Of a stretch of DNA of 64,000 nt, positions 1 through 7,857 are shown piece by piece. Source of the stretch: Bremerella cremea (GTDB lineage Bacteria; Planctomycetota; Planctomycetia; Pirellulales; Pirellulaceae); NCBI RefSeq assembly GCF_003335505.1, contig NZ_QPEX01000034.1, forward strand, positions 1 through 64,000, in the 5' to 3' direction. Position 1 is the stretch's first letter. Every line of letters starts with the position of its first letter. A program made the position numbers and the translations under genes. The notes beneath the pieces were generated by a model. The model ran no database searches, had not been told where the DNA came from, and saw only the letters and a program-made list of their open reading frames with translations.

Positions 1-334
1 GAAATTGCATCGTTTTTAGGCGACAAAGCTTTGTTCGTTGCGTTACTCGTCAAGCGACAAGCAACTCAATCAAACAGCACTTCGTCACACAAAATGCCAT
101 CTACCAACCAAATTGTCAAAGATCAAAAAGACTCGGCTTGAAGGCCTTGTCTTACTCCGCTGAGCGGAATGAAAGAGAGTTGAATGAACTCCGTTTCATT
201 GCGACCAGTGAAGTGTTTCGTAACTGGGAAGCGTCAAAGTTTACTCGGCGTTTTCGCTTTGTAAAGGGCCCCTCGAAAAAACTTTCGAGAGATTTTTTCG
301 AGGCCGATCTGACGCAGATCATTGGCCTCGAAAG
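1..334 (-). other. Leader between tRNA-Ala and a presumed off-window 23S rRNA
   Basis: No convincing gene. The tRNA pair to the right is transcribed toward position 1, so this stretch is probably the pre-23S spacer of a 23S-5S operon. I do not recognise a 23S 5' end within it. It holds a perfect 11-bp inverted repeat (271-281 with 293-303) that could form a processing stem. The short forward reading frame here runs antisense through tRNA-Ala and is not a gene. Confidence 0.5.
271..303. repeat. Perfect 11-bp inverted repeat, candidate rRNA-spacer processing stem
   Basis: The arms CCTCGAAAAAA and TTTTTTCGAGG flank an 11-nt loop just downstream of tRNA-Ala on the transcribed (minus) strand. It could be an RNase III-type processing stem. 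A terminator is less likely if 23S follows. Confidence 0.5.
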
Positions 335-407
335 TGGAGCTGACAGGGATCGAACCTGCGACCCTCTGCTTGCAAAGCAGATGCTCTCCCAACTGAGCTA
401 CAGCCCC
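335..407 (-). tRNA. tRNA-Ala (TGC anticodon)
   Basis: The reverse complement folds as a standard 73-nt cloverleaf. The acceptor stem GGGGCTG pairs with CAGCTCC, the discriminator base is A, the anticodon stem-loop CTGCT-TTGCAAG-CAG carries TGC, and the T-loop is GGTTCGATCC. No CCA is encoded. It lies 46 bp downstream of tRNA-Ile in the Ile-Ala order typical of rRNA operon spacers. Confidence 0.97.
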
Positions 408-453
408 CTTCTTGGGATCGACTACTTTAGAATACGCTTCTAAGGTTGTCTAG

Positions 454-527
454 TGGGCACACCAAGATTCGAACTTGGGACCTCGTCGTTATCAGCGACG
501 CGCTCTAACCAACTGAGCTATGTGCCC
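454..527 (-). tRNA. tRNA-Ile (GAT anticodon)
   Basis: The reverse complement gives a 74-nt cloverleaf. The acceptor GGGCACA pairs with TGTGCCC, the discriminator is A, the anticodon arm reads CGTCGCTGATAACGACG with GAT, and the T-loop is AGTTCGAATCT. It is first in a two-tRNA unit with tRNA-Ala. The promoter starts only about 35 bp upstream, so no 16S rRNA gene precedes it. Confidence 0.97.
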
Positions 528-563
528 CCTTGTTGAGACCATTGCCTCAACGGGAAGTAGCAA

Positions 564-591
564 ATTCTAGCGAGGCTTACCAATCTGTCAA
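564..591 (-). promoter_or_regulatory. Sigma-70 promoter of the tRNA-Ile/tRNA-Ala (23S) unit
   Basis: On the minus strand a consensus TTGACA (591-586) and TAGAAT (569-564) are separated by 16 bp. The predicted start is about 30 nt before tRNA-Ile. Its strength and position indicate that the tRNA pair heads its own transcript. Confidence 0.75.
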
Positions 592-828
592 ACGGGGGTT
601 TGCCGAAAAGTGTAAGAACCGCTCGATTATTCTTCGCGTATAGGTAAGGTTCTGGGGTAAAGGACCCGAAAACACGGGGAATGTTCGCGGAAAACGCCCA
701 TATCAGGTTTAAAAAAACTGAGGGTGAATTCATTCGCCCTTTTGTAGATAATCTGGCTTAGCTATCGCATGCAATGAACGAGTTGCTGTCAGCTTTTGCG
801 ACACTATTTAGAGACAAGGATGTGTGGA

Positions 829-2736
829 ATGAAGAGTCATACGGCTCGATGGGCGATGGCCCTGGGGTTGGCGGCTTTAAGTGGGGGGGCTGCATTTGCG
901 GCAGGACCGACCGCAGAACAAGCCCTGAAGTTGCAGCCTATTCAACCGGATGTCGAGTTCCAACGGCCCGGTGCAGAACAAATTGCTCAGTGTACGATTG
1001 CCGCTGAAAAGATCGGCAATGCCACCGGCTGGGTTGTCACCGGTGCTAATGGCGAGCGTTTACGTGTGTTTCTCGACACGAACGACGACAAAAAGGTCGA
1101 TCAGTGGTCGTATTTTAAAGATGGCGTCGAAGTCTATCGCGACGTCGATAGCGACTTCAACGGTAAAGCCGACCAGTATCGCTGGCTGGGGATGGCTGGA
1201 ACCCGCTGGGGTGTCGATGTTGACGAAGATGGCAAAATAGATGGGTGGAAGATGATTTCCGCCGAAGAAGTCTCGTCGGAACTGGTCGAAGCCGCCAAAA
1301 CTGGCGATGTCGATCGCTTTCTCTCGCTGATTCCTACCCAGGAAGAGCTCAAATCGCTCGGTTTGACCGGTCAGCGGGCCAAAGACATTACCGATAAGGT
1401 CGCCAACAGCGAAGAAGCGTTCGTCGCTTGGGCCCGCGCCCAGAAGGCGATTGATAAGAGCACCAATTGGGTTCACTTTGGGGCTACCCGGCCAGGCATC
1501 GTACCGGCGGGCACCGAAGGGGTTTCTCAAGATCTGATTGTTTACGAAAACGCGATCGCCGTACTCGAAACCGACGGACAGCATGGTCAGGTCGAACTGG
1601 GAACGTTGGTCCGGATTGGTGATACTTGGCGTTTAATCGGTGCCCCGAGCGGTAGCGCTGGTTCCGCTGACGTGGCGACAGCCCCTCAGGGTTCGTTTTT
1701 CTCGGTTAGCTACAACGGTGCTTCGTCTGCCGTGCCTGGTAATGTGGGCATGGGGGCTGAAATGCAGCAGTTGTTGGATCAGCTGGAAAAGATCGACCAG
1801 CAAATGGCCCAAGCGACCAGCCCGCAGCAGCGCGAACAATTGGCGATGCAGCGAATCGATGTCATTAAAAAGGTGATCGGGGCCGCCAAAGATCCGGAAA
1901 TGCGTGAGAACTGGATCAAGCAATTGGCCGACGCCCTGAGTGGTGGGATTCAAACAGGCGAACTGACCCAGGGAATTGGTCAGCTACAGGCCCTAGCCGA
2001 CGATATCGAGAAGCAAGTGCCTAAGTCTGACTTGGCAGCTTATGTTCGCTTCCGTGAAATGAGTGCGGCCTATACGCAGCAGTTCACCGATCCGAAGGCC
2101 GATTACACCAAGATTCAGGAAGCCTGGCTCGGAAAGCTGGAAGGCTTCATCGACACCTACCCCAAAAGTGCCGATGCTGCCGAAGCGATGATGCAGTTGG
2201 CAATCGCGCACGAATTTGCGGGTGAGGAAGAGGATGCCAAAAAGTGGTATGCCCGCATCCGCAGCGACTTTTCTGGCAGCACGCTAGGTGACAAAGCCGA
2301 AGGGGCAATCCGCCGCTTAGACGCCGTGGGCAAGCCGTACGTCCTGCGGGGCACGACGGTCGACGGTAAGAAGTTGGACACGTCTACCCTCAAGGGAAAG
2401 GTCGTGCTGATTCAATACTGGGCCACCTGGTGCGAGCCGTGCATTGAAGACATGAAGACGATTCGCGAACTCCAGGCCAAATATGGGGCGCGTGGTTTTC
2501 AGCCGGTTGGTGTTAGTCTCGATTCAGGCGAAGCGGAAGTACGTCAATTTCTGACGGCCAATCGTTTGCCCTGGCCGCAACTGTACGAAGATGGCGGCCT
2601 CGACAGTCCGTATGCCCTGGATATGGGCGTGCTGACGCTGCCAACGATGATTTTGATCGGCAAAGACGGGACAGTGATTAGCCGTGGCTTGCACATCTCG
2701 CAATTGGATGACGAGCTCGGCAAGTTGATCAAATAG
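829..2736 (+). CDS. Secreted TlpA/AhpC-type thioredoxin-fold protein with calcium-loop-like repeats
   Basis: 635-residue exported protein. The ATG at 829 is preferred over upstream starts because AAGGA sits 8 bp before it and a clean signal peptide follows (residues 1-23, AFA-AG cleavage). Residues about 83-140 hold three Asp-rich loops (DTNDDKK, DVDSDFNGK, DVDEDGK) resembling EF-hand or dockerin calcium loops. The middle part is helical. Residues about 500-635 form a TlpA/ResA-like redoxin domain with WATWCEPC (Cys535, Cys538). Inference: a periplasmic thiol-disulfide oxidoreductase with a calcium-stabilised N-terminal part. It stands alone, with a good terminator 30 bp downstream. The redox domain is clear and the substrate unknown. 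Confidence 0.85.
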   Translation: MKSHTARWAMALGLAALSGGAAFAAGPTAEQALKLQPIQPDVEFQRPGAEQIAQCTIAAEKIGNATGWVVTGANGERLRVFLDTNDDKKVDQWSYFKDGVEVYRDVDSDFNGKADQYRWLGMAGTRWGVDVDEDGKIDGWKMISAEEVSSELVEAAKTGDVDRFLSLIPTQEELKSLGLTGQRAKDITDKVANSEEAFVAWARAQKAIDKSTNWVHFGATRPGIVPAGTEGVSQDLIVYENAIAVLETDGQHGQVELGTLVRIGDTWRLIGAPSGSAGSADVATAPQGSFFSVSYNGASSAVPGNVGMGAEMQQLLDQLEKIDQQMAQATSPQQREQLAMQRIDVIKKVIGAAKDPEMRENWIKQLADALSGGIQTGELTQGIGQLQALADDIEKQVPKSDLAAYVRFREMSAAYTQQFTDPKADYTKIQEAWLGKLEGFIDTYPKSADAAEAMMQLAIAHEFAGEEEDAKKWYARIRSDFSGSTLGDKAEGAIRRLDAVGKPYVLRGTTVDGKKLDTSTLKGKVVLIQYWATWCEPCIEDMKTIRELQAKYGARGFQPVGVSLDSGEAEVRQFLTANRLPWPQLYEDGGLDSPYALDMGVLTLPTMILIGKDGTVISRGLHISQLDDELGKLIK

Positions 2737-2765
2737 TTTTGGTCGATGAATGTCGATAACAACTT

Positions 2766-2801
2766 AAGGGCACTTCTCGTGGTTCGGGATGTGCCCTTTT
2801 T
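2766..2801 (+). terminator. Rho-independent terminator after the thioredoxin-fold gene
   Basis: AAGGGCAC pairs with GTGCCCTT across a 17-nt loop and is followed by a T-run, 30 bp after the stop at 2736. Confidence 0.75.
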
Positions 2802-2906
2802 CGTTGTGCGAAGCAGCGGATTCCTCTGGTGGGAATGCCTCGACTTTAGTAAAACCTGGCCTTCTCGAAAGGAATTCGAAGAATACTTCCAAGGATTGGA
2901 AAGCGG

Positions 2907-3188
2907 ATGTTTCCATTTTACGTGCCACTACAAGTTTGGTGGTTTGCGGCTCTGATCTATTTGTGTGCGATTGCTAGTGTGGCGTGGTTGCGTTTTGCCC
3001 GCGACGCTCACAATCAGCAATTGGCTCAGGTTTGCTCGGTGACTTGCTTCCTGGTAATGACCGTTCACCTGGTCCACGAAATCACCAGCGGCTCAGGCTT
3101 CTGGCTGGCCGGGGCGATTGTCTTTGTCGTGCTAGCCGTGCTGTGTGTCTTCGAGCCGAGGCCCACTCAGCCGACGCGGCATATCTAA
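2907..3188 (+). CDS. Small three-helix membrane protein, unknown
   Basis: 93 residues with three hydrophobic stretches (about residues 8-27, 40-57 and 66-83) and a polar, proline-containing tail (EPRPTQPTRHI). The ATG at 2907 follows a GGAAAGCGG sequence. It lies just past the terminator of the preceding gene, so it probably has its own promoter. I recognise no family. The hydrophobic pattern and positive-inside charges favour a real inner-membrane protein over a chance frame, but the evidence is moderate. Confidence 0.5.
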   Translation: MFPFYVPLQVWWFAALIYLCAIASVAWLRFARDAHNQQLAQVCSVTCFLVMTVHLVHEITSGSGFWLAGAIVFVVLAVLCVFEPRPTQPTRHI

Positions 3189-3263
3189 GTGAGAAGTCGA
3201 ATCAACGAGCGTGATGGCACACAGGGAATCTACTGGGGCCAGCTTGACTGTAAACCTTCTCCC

Positions 3264-3382
3264 CTCGGGTGCCCCGAGCATCTTGTTCGGGTGAGACTAT
3301 TTACCCGGTTGCTGCTTCACTGGGCTTTTGCCGCTGGCAAGCGTGCCGCAAACTCGGGTGCGTCGAGACGGCACCTAGCGAT
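3264..3382 (-). repeat. Degenerate reversed copy of the 210-bp interspersed repeat
   Basis: It begins with a decayed form of the repeat's hairpin end in reverse orientation (GGGTGCCCCGAGCATCTTG). It continues into GCTGGCAAGCGTGCCG..., a segment also found at about 6855-6903. It separates the small membrane protein from the convergent azoreductase. Confidence 0.5.
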
Positions 3383-3422
3383 GGTTCGCATCGCGACTAA
3401 AGCCCCCCTTCCCTGCTCTGGA

Positions 3423-4067
3423 TTAGAAAGCGGGAGTGCGATGGGCGGCGATTTGTCGCGTTTTTTCGAGTGCTTTTTGCAGCGAAGCTTCTAGGGCTGG
3501 GCCTCCCCATTCGTCGTTTTCAGCCGCGACGATTTCGATATCGGTAATGCCGATAAAGCCGAACACGGTGCGTAAGTGCGGATCGAGGTGGTTCATCGCT
3601 TCGTTAGGGCCGCCTGGTTCGTAGCCGCCGTCTCCTCGCGAGATCAAAGCGATCATGCGTTTTCCCTTTACCAGCGATGTATAAGGGGAATCTCGTTGCT
3701 GGGGATCAAAAGCGAATGTGCGACCAATCCGCACGATTTGGTCAACGTAGGCTTTGAAGCCGCTCGGCATGCCGAAATTGTAAAACGGTATTCCGGCCAC
3801 AATCAGGTCGGCCGCCAGTAGTTCGTCTACCAACTCATCGCTCTGGCGTAACGCGGCTTGCATGTTAGCGGTCCTGGATTCGGCAGGAGTGAACGCGGCC
3901 GCTATCCATTCTTCGCTGACATGAGGGAGCGGGTTCAGGCCCAAGTCTCGATAGGTAACCGTATCGTGCGGGCTGCAAGCTCGCCACTTTTCAATAAACG
4001 AAGCGGTAAGTTGGCGTGTGTGAGAGCGGGCCTGGCGTGGGCTGGAATCAATGTGTAGCAGATGCAT
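3423..4067 (-). CDS. azoR: FMN-dependent NADH-azoreductase
   Basis: 214-residue flavodoxin-fold quinone/azo reductase, expected to be cytosolic and to use FMN and NADH for two-electron reduction of quinones and azo compounds. Family signatures are the N-terminal LLHIDSSPRQARSHTRQLT phosphate-binding segment, PFYNFGMPSGFKAYVDQI, and the SRGDGGYEPGG loop. The start at 4067 is chosen because GGAGG lies just upstream (about 4074-4079) and the fold begins at once; a longer frame would add 25 unrelated residues. It is divergent from an HxlR-type regulator 120 bp away, the usual arrangement for quinone- or thiol-induced reductases. Confidence 0.9.
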   Translation of the reverse strand: MHLLHIDSSPRQARSHTRQLTASFIEKWRACSPHDTVTYRDLGLNPLPHVSEEWIAAAFTPAESRTANMQAALRQSDELVDELLAADLIVAGIPFYNFGMPSGFKAYVDQIVRIGRTFAFDPQQRDSPYTSLVKGKRMIALISRGDGGYEPGGPNEAMNHLDPHLRTVFGFIGITDIEIVAAENDEWGGPALEASLQKALEKTRQIAAHRTPAF

Positions 4068-4189
4068 CGAGGTACCTCCGAAGTAGCGGTTGAATTTGCT
4101 TTCATACTCCGGGGCTGATCGTGATCGAGCAACTGGGAACAAATTTGTGGGGTACTTACTTTTCAGGACGACTATGCGAATATGGCCTT

Positions 4190-4492
4190 ATGGACACCAC
4201 CGATATTTTTGAAAAGTGCCTGGGCTGCCGTTACATGGTCGCTTTGATGCGCCGAATCGGCGAAGGTATTCAACGGCCAGGCCAGCTAGAAAGGGCCCTG
4301 GAAGACATTTCCGCGAAAGTGCTTTCCGAGCGACTCAAGCGGCTGGTTGAATATCGAATCGTCGAGAGAACGAACTTCCCCGAGATTCCGCCACGGGTTG
4401 AATACCGCTTAACACCCTTCGGCCAACGCTTGTTAGCAATCGTTGACGAAGTCGAGCAGCTGCATGCTATCGCGTCTCAGCAAGCAGATTAG
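4190..4492 (+). CDS. HxlR-family winged-helix regulator
   Basis: 100 residues from the ATG at 4190; a GTG at 4121 in frame would add 23 residues with no family support. Winged-helix features are visible: KVLSERLKRLVEYRIVER (recognition helix region) and the PPRVEYRLTPFGQRLL wing. The N-terminal cysteines in FEKCLGC lie where redox-sensing HxlR proteins such as YodB and HypR keep their reactive Cys. Divergent transcription from the azoreductase makes it the likely repressor of that gene. No clear operator palindrome was picked out by eye. Family is fairly sure, inducer is inference. Confidence 0.8.
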   Translation: MDTTDIFEKCLGCRYMVALMRRIGEGIQRPGQLERALEDISAKVLSERLKRLVEYRIVERTNFPEIPPRVEYRLTPFGQRLLAIVDEVEQLHAIASQQAD

Positions 4493-4742
4493 CTGGCGAT
4501 ACGGTTTCTAGCTCAAGCTCTAGGTATTGCCGCTTTATCGGCACCTGCACGGCGGCAGCGATTCAACCACCCTGGTAACCGCTGCACACTCTATTAAACC
4601 GGTGAACCCCAAAACTCTGCCTGAAGACCTGTTCCCGGCTCAGTCAACCGGGATGGAAGTTACAGAAACGGCGAGTAGCAGAAATGGATTTTTGGGGTCA
4701 GGCCAATGGCCAGCAGGCCTCGCCCTGGCAGAGTCGCTCGGG

Positions 4743-5198
4743 TTATTTCGACTCTAGTTTGAAGTCAAAGGTGTTATCGCCTGGCTTCACGTCTGCCTCT
4801 AATTCGGTCTTGGTGTTATACCGGGCCGGAATTTTGGGCTTTTTGGATTTGGCGGGACGTTTGACCTGGGGGGTGTCCTCGTCTGTTTCCTCTTCGTCCT
4901 CATCTTCCGCTTCTTCGCTCGGGGCGATTTCAACGCGGTTGTGTCCCAGCTTGGTTCCTCGCGTATCGCGAATATAGATCAGCTCGTATTTCCCTTCGGC
5001 GTCTGTAAGGCCCCGGGCCGGGCGACCACTGTCGGGGTAAAACACAATCGCCGTGTCACTCAGCGGCTTTCCATCCAGCGTGACGGTTCCGGTTACTTGG
5101 CCGAGGTCTGGTTGATCGCTCGTCCCGCCGCAGCCGGTTACGCTGAGAAAGATGACCGATAAGGCTATCGTCCAGCAGCCAGCTTGTATCGATTTCAC
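4743..5198 (-). CDS. Lipoprotein with carboxypeptidase-regulatory-like fold, DUF1559 partner
   Basis: 151-residue lipoprotein. The signal peptide ends in a lipobox (SVTGC, Cys23). A Greek-key segment follows (GQVTGTVTLDGKPLSDTAIVFYPDSG), the pattern of carboxypeptidase regulatory-like or transthyretin-like domains. A very acidic linker (EEAEDEDEEETDEDT) and a basic KRPAKSKKPK patch precede the C-terminal PARYNTKTELEADVKPG strand. It is second in a two-gene unit behind DUF1559 at 5307-6266, and the same pairing recurs at 51.9-53.4 and 59.7-61.2 kb. The function of this family is not established. Confidence 0.8.
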   Translation of the reverse strand: MKSIQAGCWTIALSVIFLSVTGCGGTSDQPDLGQVTGTVTLDGKPLSDTAIVFYPDSGRPARGLTDAEGKYELIYIRDTRGTKLGHNRVEIAPSEEAEDEDEEETDEDTPQVKRPAKSKKPKIPARYNTKTELEADVKPGDNTFDFKLESK

Positions 5199-5248
5199 TA
5201 GAGAACTCGCAGAATGTGTATTGAATGATTATCGAGAATTCAGTCAGC

Positions 5249-5284
5249 AACCGCGCCGCTGCAAGGTGTGCGGCGGCGCTGGTT
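5249..5284. repeat. GC-rich hairpin between DUF1559 and its lipoprotein gene
   Basis: AACCGCGCCGC pairs imperfectly with GCGGCGGCGCTGGTT in the 108-bp gap. No T-run follows on the minus strand. It could stabilise or attenuate the two-gene transcript. Confidence 0.45.
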
Positions 5285-5306
5285 CATTTCCGCAGACTTT
5301 TAAGGA

Positions 5307-6266
5307 TTAGTAATCCTTCAGGACTTCGCCACCTGCACGGGTGCTAACGCCCTGGTAGGTCTTCATGTCCATGTTTTCCGAAAGGAAGCGAACGCTGCCG
5401 TCTCCCATGCAGAAGTTGGCTCCGCCTGGGTGCCAGCTACCGGCTGCCTCTTCGCTGCCGCCGTTGATCGGGTCGTTGCCTTCCGCTGCGATTAAGTATT
5501 CCGTCATCTCGCTGGGCGGATTGCCGTCAGCACCACCAGAGAACACGGCACGTCGGTCGCAGCCAGATGAGAAATGGCCCATTGTGTCGCCGCCTGAATC
5601 AGGGACTTCACTAACGACGATCGTGTTGGACAAACCGTCTTTCACGTCTGCAAACCGGGTTTTGCTGTCTACGTAGAAAATGCCGTCCCCATTCATGCAG
5701 CCCCACTCATTCGTCATCATATCGGAGAGAGTCGAAATGCTCCCGCCTTTGCAGTTGTCACCAGAAGCACCGATATGAGTACCCATGTTGCCATTGTAAT
5801 TGGACGGCTGGTACCCATTTTTTTGCGCGCCATTGGTGACATCGGGCTGCGAAGGACACCATAGCATGTTGATAATGGTTGCTTTCAGGATCTGAGTTCT
5901 GCCGGTGTTTTGATCGCCTTTTTCGTTACCGAATCCATCGGGCCCGGTGATCGCATCGGACAATGTCTTTTGTTCGATGAATGGCAAAATACTTGCCTGC
6001 CACGTCCAGCCGTGACCGTAGTACTTGGTGCCCGCCGAATTCACCATTCCGTAATTGCCGGAAGGGTATTTGTTGTAAGTGCCGTGATAGTTGTGCAGCG
6101 CCAAACCGATCTGCTTCAAGTTATTCTGGCACTGCATTCTGCGAGCCGCTTCACGTGCTTGTTGCACAGCCGGCAAGAGCAGCGAAATAAGGACACCAAT
6201 GATCGCGATAACCACCAGCAATTCAACGAGGGTGAAACCACTCCGGGTAACCAATGTTTTACGCAC
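5307..6266 (-). CDS. DUF1559 prepilin-like protein
   Basis: 319 residues. The N-terminus carries a type IV prepilin signature: a short basic leader, the G/F cleavage site in RSGFTLVELLVVIAIIG, and a long hydrophobic helix. The planctomycete-typical PAVQQAREAARRMQC segment follows. The body is a DUF1559 domain, and the C-terminus has the usual SWHPGGANFCMGDGSVRF motif. Such proteins are pseudopilin-like and are present in many paralogues per planctomycete genome; their role is unknown. The lipoprotein gene lies 108 bp downstream. Confidence 0.92.
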   Translation of the reverse strand: MRKTLVTRSGFTLVELLVVIAIIGVLISLLLPAVQQAREAARRMQCQNNLKQIGLALHNYHGTYNKYPSGNYGMVNSAGTKYYGHGWTWQASILPFIEQKTLSDAITGPDGFGNEKGDQNTGRTQILKATIINMLWCPSQPDVTNGAQKNGYQPSNYNGNMGTHIGASGDNCKGGSISTLSDMMTNEWGCMNGDGIFYVDSKTRFADVKDGLSNTIVVSEVPDSGGDTMGHFSSGCDRRAVFSGGADGNPPSEMTEYLIAAEGNDPINGGSEEAAGSWHPGGANFCMGDGSVRFLSENMDMKTYQGVSTRAGGEVLKDY

Positions 6267-6520
6267 TACAAATACCTATTCAGCACATGAATGGGAAGCC
6301 TGGACACGCCTCGTTCTCCGTGAAAGAGGGGATGCACCAAGCTATTAGTCGCTGTTAAAAATTGCGAAGGTAACCACCGACAAGATGCTTACCCTAGAAA
6401 GTATTTGGCAAAGTCTAGCCAGTGCTATCGCCGGTGCGGAAGTGCTAACAACCGCCTCTTGCGTGAATTCATAAAACCTTCATTTAACGCAACGCAAACT
6501 GCGTTAACCCGCTGTTTCGG

Positions 6521-6733
6521 CGGGGGCACTGCTTAATGAAACCGCTCTGTGTGCCACGGTGCCTCTGGCCGGTGTCTTAGGAAGCAGGGACATCGTCAGC
6601 CCGAAATTCAGTAGCCAGGAGTTCGATTGTTTGCTGCGTCCGGGGAGTCGGTTAGCAACTTTCTCTCGCGGTTGTAGGGTTCTACGAAACGACACCGTAG
6701 CCCAACCCGGGCAAGATGCCCGGGGCACCCGGC
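6521..6733 (+). repeat. Interspersed 210-bp repeat, copy 1
   Basis: Full-length copy. The 5' part reads GGCACTGCTTAATGAAACC then GTGCCACGGTGCC; the 3' end is the hairpin CCCGGGCAAGATGCCCGGGG followed by CACCCGG. Orientation is defined by the hairpin being at the right. Confidence 0.85.
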
Positions 6734-6787
6734 GGATAGAGGCATGGGCAGAAGACGAATCGCTTGGGTAGCTCAAGCTTCTTCCTA

Positions 6788-6906
6788 CGGGGGCCAACGG
6801 GCATCTTGCCTGGGTGGGCCGGTTAACCTGTTTTGCTAATTCGCTGGGCAATCGTCGCTGGCAAGCAAGCGTGCCGGCAAATTCTGGTGCTTCGAGGGAG
6901 CACTCT
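6788..6906 (-). repeat. Degenerate reversed repeat copy
   Basis: Begins with a reversed hairpin end (CGGGCATCTTGCCTGGGT) and continues into CGCTGGCAAGCAAGCGTGCCGG, matching the reversed degenerate copy at 3264-3382. Confidence 0.5.
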
Positions 6907-7001
6907 GCGGTTGTTGGGCACTCTCCGTCAAAGTTTGCAACGGACAGATACCGCCAGTAGACTCTTGCGTATTGGTATAGCCAGTTCAATATTGAACGTT
7001 A

Positions 7002-7102
7002 TTGAGGTCTGCGCCACCAATCCAAGAGGGGCGACCAACGGAAGCCCCAGATTCGTGGCAAATCGGTCTGCTGCGATGTTAGATTGCGTGCGCAGACATC
7101 AA
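7002..7102 (+). mobile_element. MITE-like 101-bp element with terminal inverted repeats, copy 1
   Basis: The ends TTGAGGTCTGCGC and GCGCAGACATCAA are inverted repeats with one mismatch over 13 bp. The interior carries AATCCAAGAGGGGCGACC and GATTCGTGGCAAATCGG. A closely similar element lies in opposite orientation at 17153-17257 and a decayed one near 14452-14537. It encodes nothing and ends 40 bp before the gene at 7142. Inference: a non-autonomous mobile element. Confidence 0.7.
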
Positions 7103-7141
7103 TAAACGGATTTGTCTATTTTCTTTCGCAGGGGTTCTTTT

Positions 7142-7549
7142 ATGCCGTCAATCCGCCTATCGCTCGTTAGTTTCCTCTTACTTGCTTTCGCTGCGGTGGC
7201 CTGGGGGGAAGATGCCGCAGCGGACCCGCGCGAGACACTCGCGACCGCCATCCCTGAAGGAATTCGCCTTCTGGAAGCGGAGCAGTACGAAGAGTTCCTG
7301 ACAAAGTTTGTGAGCCCTGCGGATCTTAAAATGATCACGGCTCGCAAATCCATGGATGAATTCGTCAATAGCTTTAACGAGCGAAAAGCCGCACGAGTAC
7401 TCAAAGCCCTTAAGGCTATCGAAGGAACCAAGCCCAAACTGGATGCCGCAGGGACGAAGGCCAACTTCGTTTTCAAGCAGGAAATCGACGGCAAGAAATC
7501 GTTGACCTTCGTAAAGGTCGACAAATACTGGTATCTCAGCAACACATAA
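7142..7549 (+). CDS. Small secreted protein, unknown
   Basis: 135 residues with a signal peptide (MPSIRLSLVSFLLLAFAAVAWGE, cleavage after about residue 22). The ATG at 7142 has a CAGGGG ribosome site; an in-frame start ten codons upstream would spoil the signal peptide. The mature part is helical and charged (PEGIRLLEAEQYEEFLTKFV) and ends in KSLTFVKVDKYWYLSNT, resembling NTF2-like or DUF4878-type lumenal proteins, though I cannot assign a family. It lies between mobile repeats, immediately downstream of a MITE-like element. Confidence 0.65.
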   Translation: MPSIRLSLVSFLLLAFAAVAWGEDAAADPRETLATAIPEGIRLLEAEQYEEFLTKFVSPADLKMITARKSMDEFVNSFNERKAARVLKALKAIEGTKPKLDAAGTKANFVFKQEIDGKKSLTFVKVDKYWYLSNT

Positions 7550-7616
7550 GGCGAGTAGCAACTATCTACGGAACCCTTTCCGTGAAATGGCTCAATTCTG
7601 CCCTATGAAATCGGCC

Positions 7617-7820
7617 AGGTGGCGCTGCCTAATGAAACTTCCCGGTGTGCCACGGTGCCTCTGGCCCGTGTCTTAGGGAGCTGGACTATGGCCAGCCAGT
7701 GAGCAAGCTGTGGGGAGTTCAATTGATTACTGCGTCTCGGGAATCTGTTGCCTGCTGCAGTAATAGGGGGCTCGGAATCAAAACCGTAGCCAGCCCAGGC
7801 AAGATGCCCGGGGCACCCGG
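7617..7820 (+). repeat. Interspersed 210-bp repeat, copy 2
   Basis: It runs from GGTGGCGCTGCCTAATGAAAC to CAGGCAAGATGCCCGGGGCACCCGG. It ends about 20 bp before the ribosome-binding site of the SMI1/ankyrin gene, so it lies in that gene's upstream region. Confidence 0.85.
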
Positions 7821-7857
7821 CGCAGGATTTCAATTTGAAGGAGGTCGTGATTAGACA

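Larger units (their letters stand above)
6267..7141. other. Intergenic stretch filled with interspersed repeats
   Basis: No credible gene in about 875 bp. It holds a TTAACGCA/TGCGTTAA inverted repeat (6484-6507), a full copy of the 210-bp repeat, a reversed partial copy and a 101-bp TIR-bounded element. The reading frames here that spell QDARGTR- or PRASCPG-type peptides are translations of the repeat. Confidence 0.7.

Noticed and set aside
1..330. 23S rRNA 5' end inside the window
   Set aside because: No conserved 23S start sequence could be recognised on the minus strand; only the spacer is claimed.
138..733. Short frames over the tRNA-Ile/tRNA-Ala region
   Set aside because: They run through tRNA genes or the promoter; the peptide GADRDRTCDPLLAKQM is the usual antisense reading of tRNA-Ala.
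6504..6989. 161-codon minus-strand frame
   Set aside because: It is a translation of the interspersed repeat and its neighbours; similar peptides appear wherever the repeat does.
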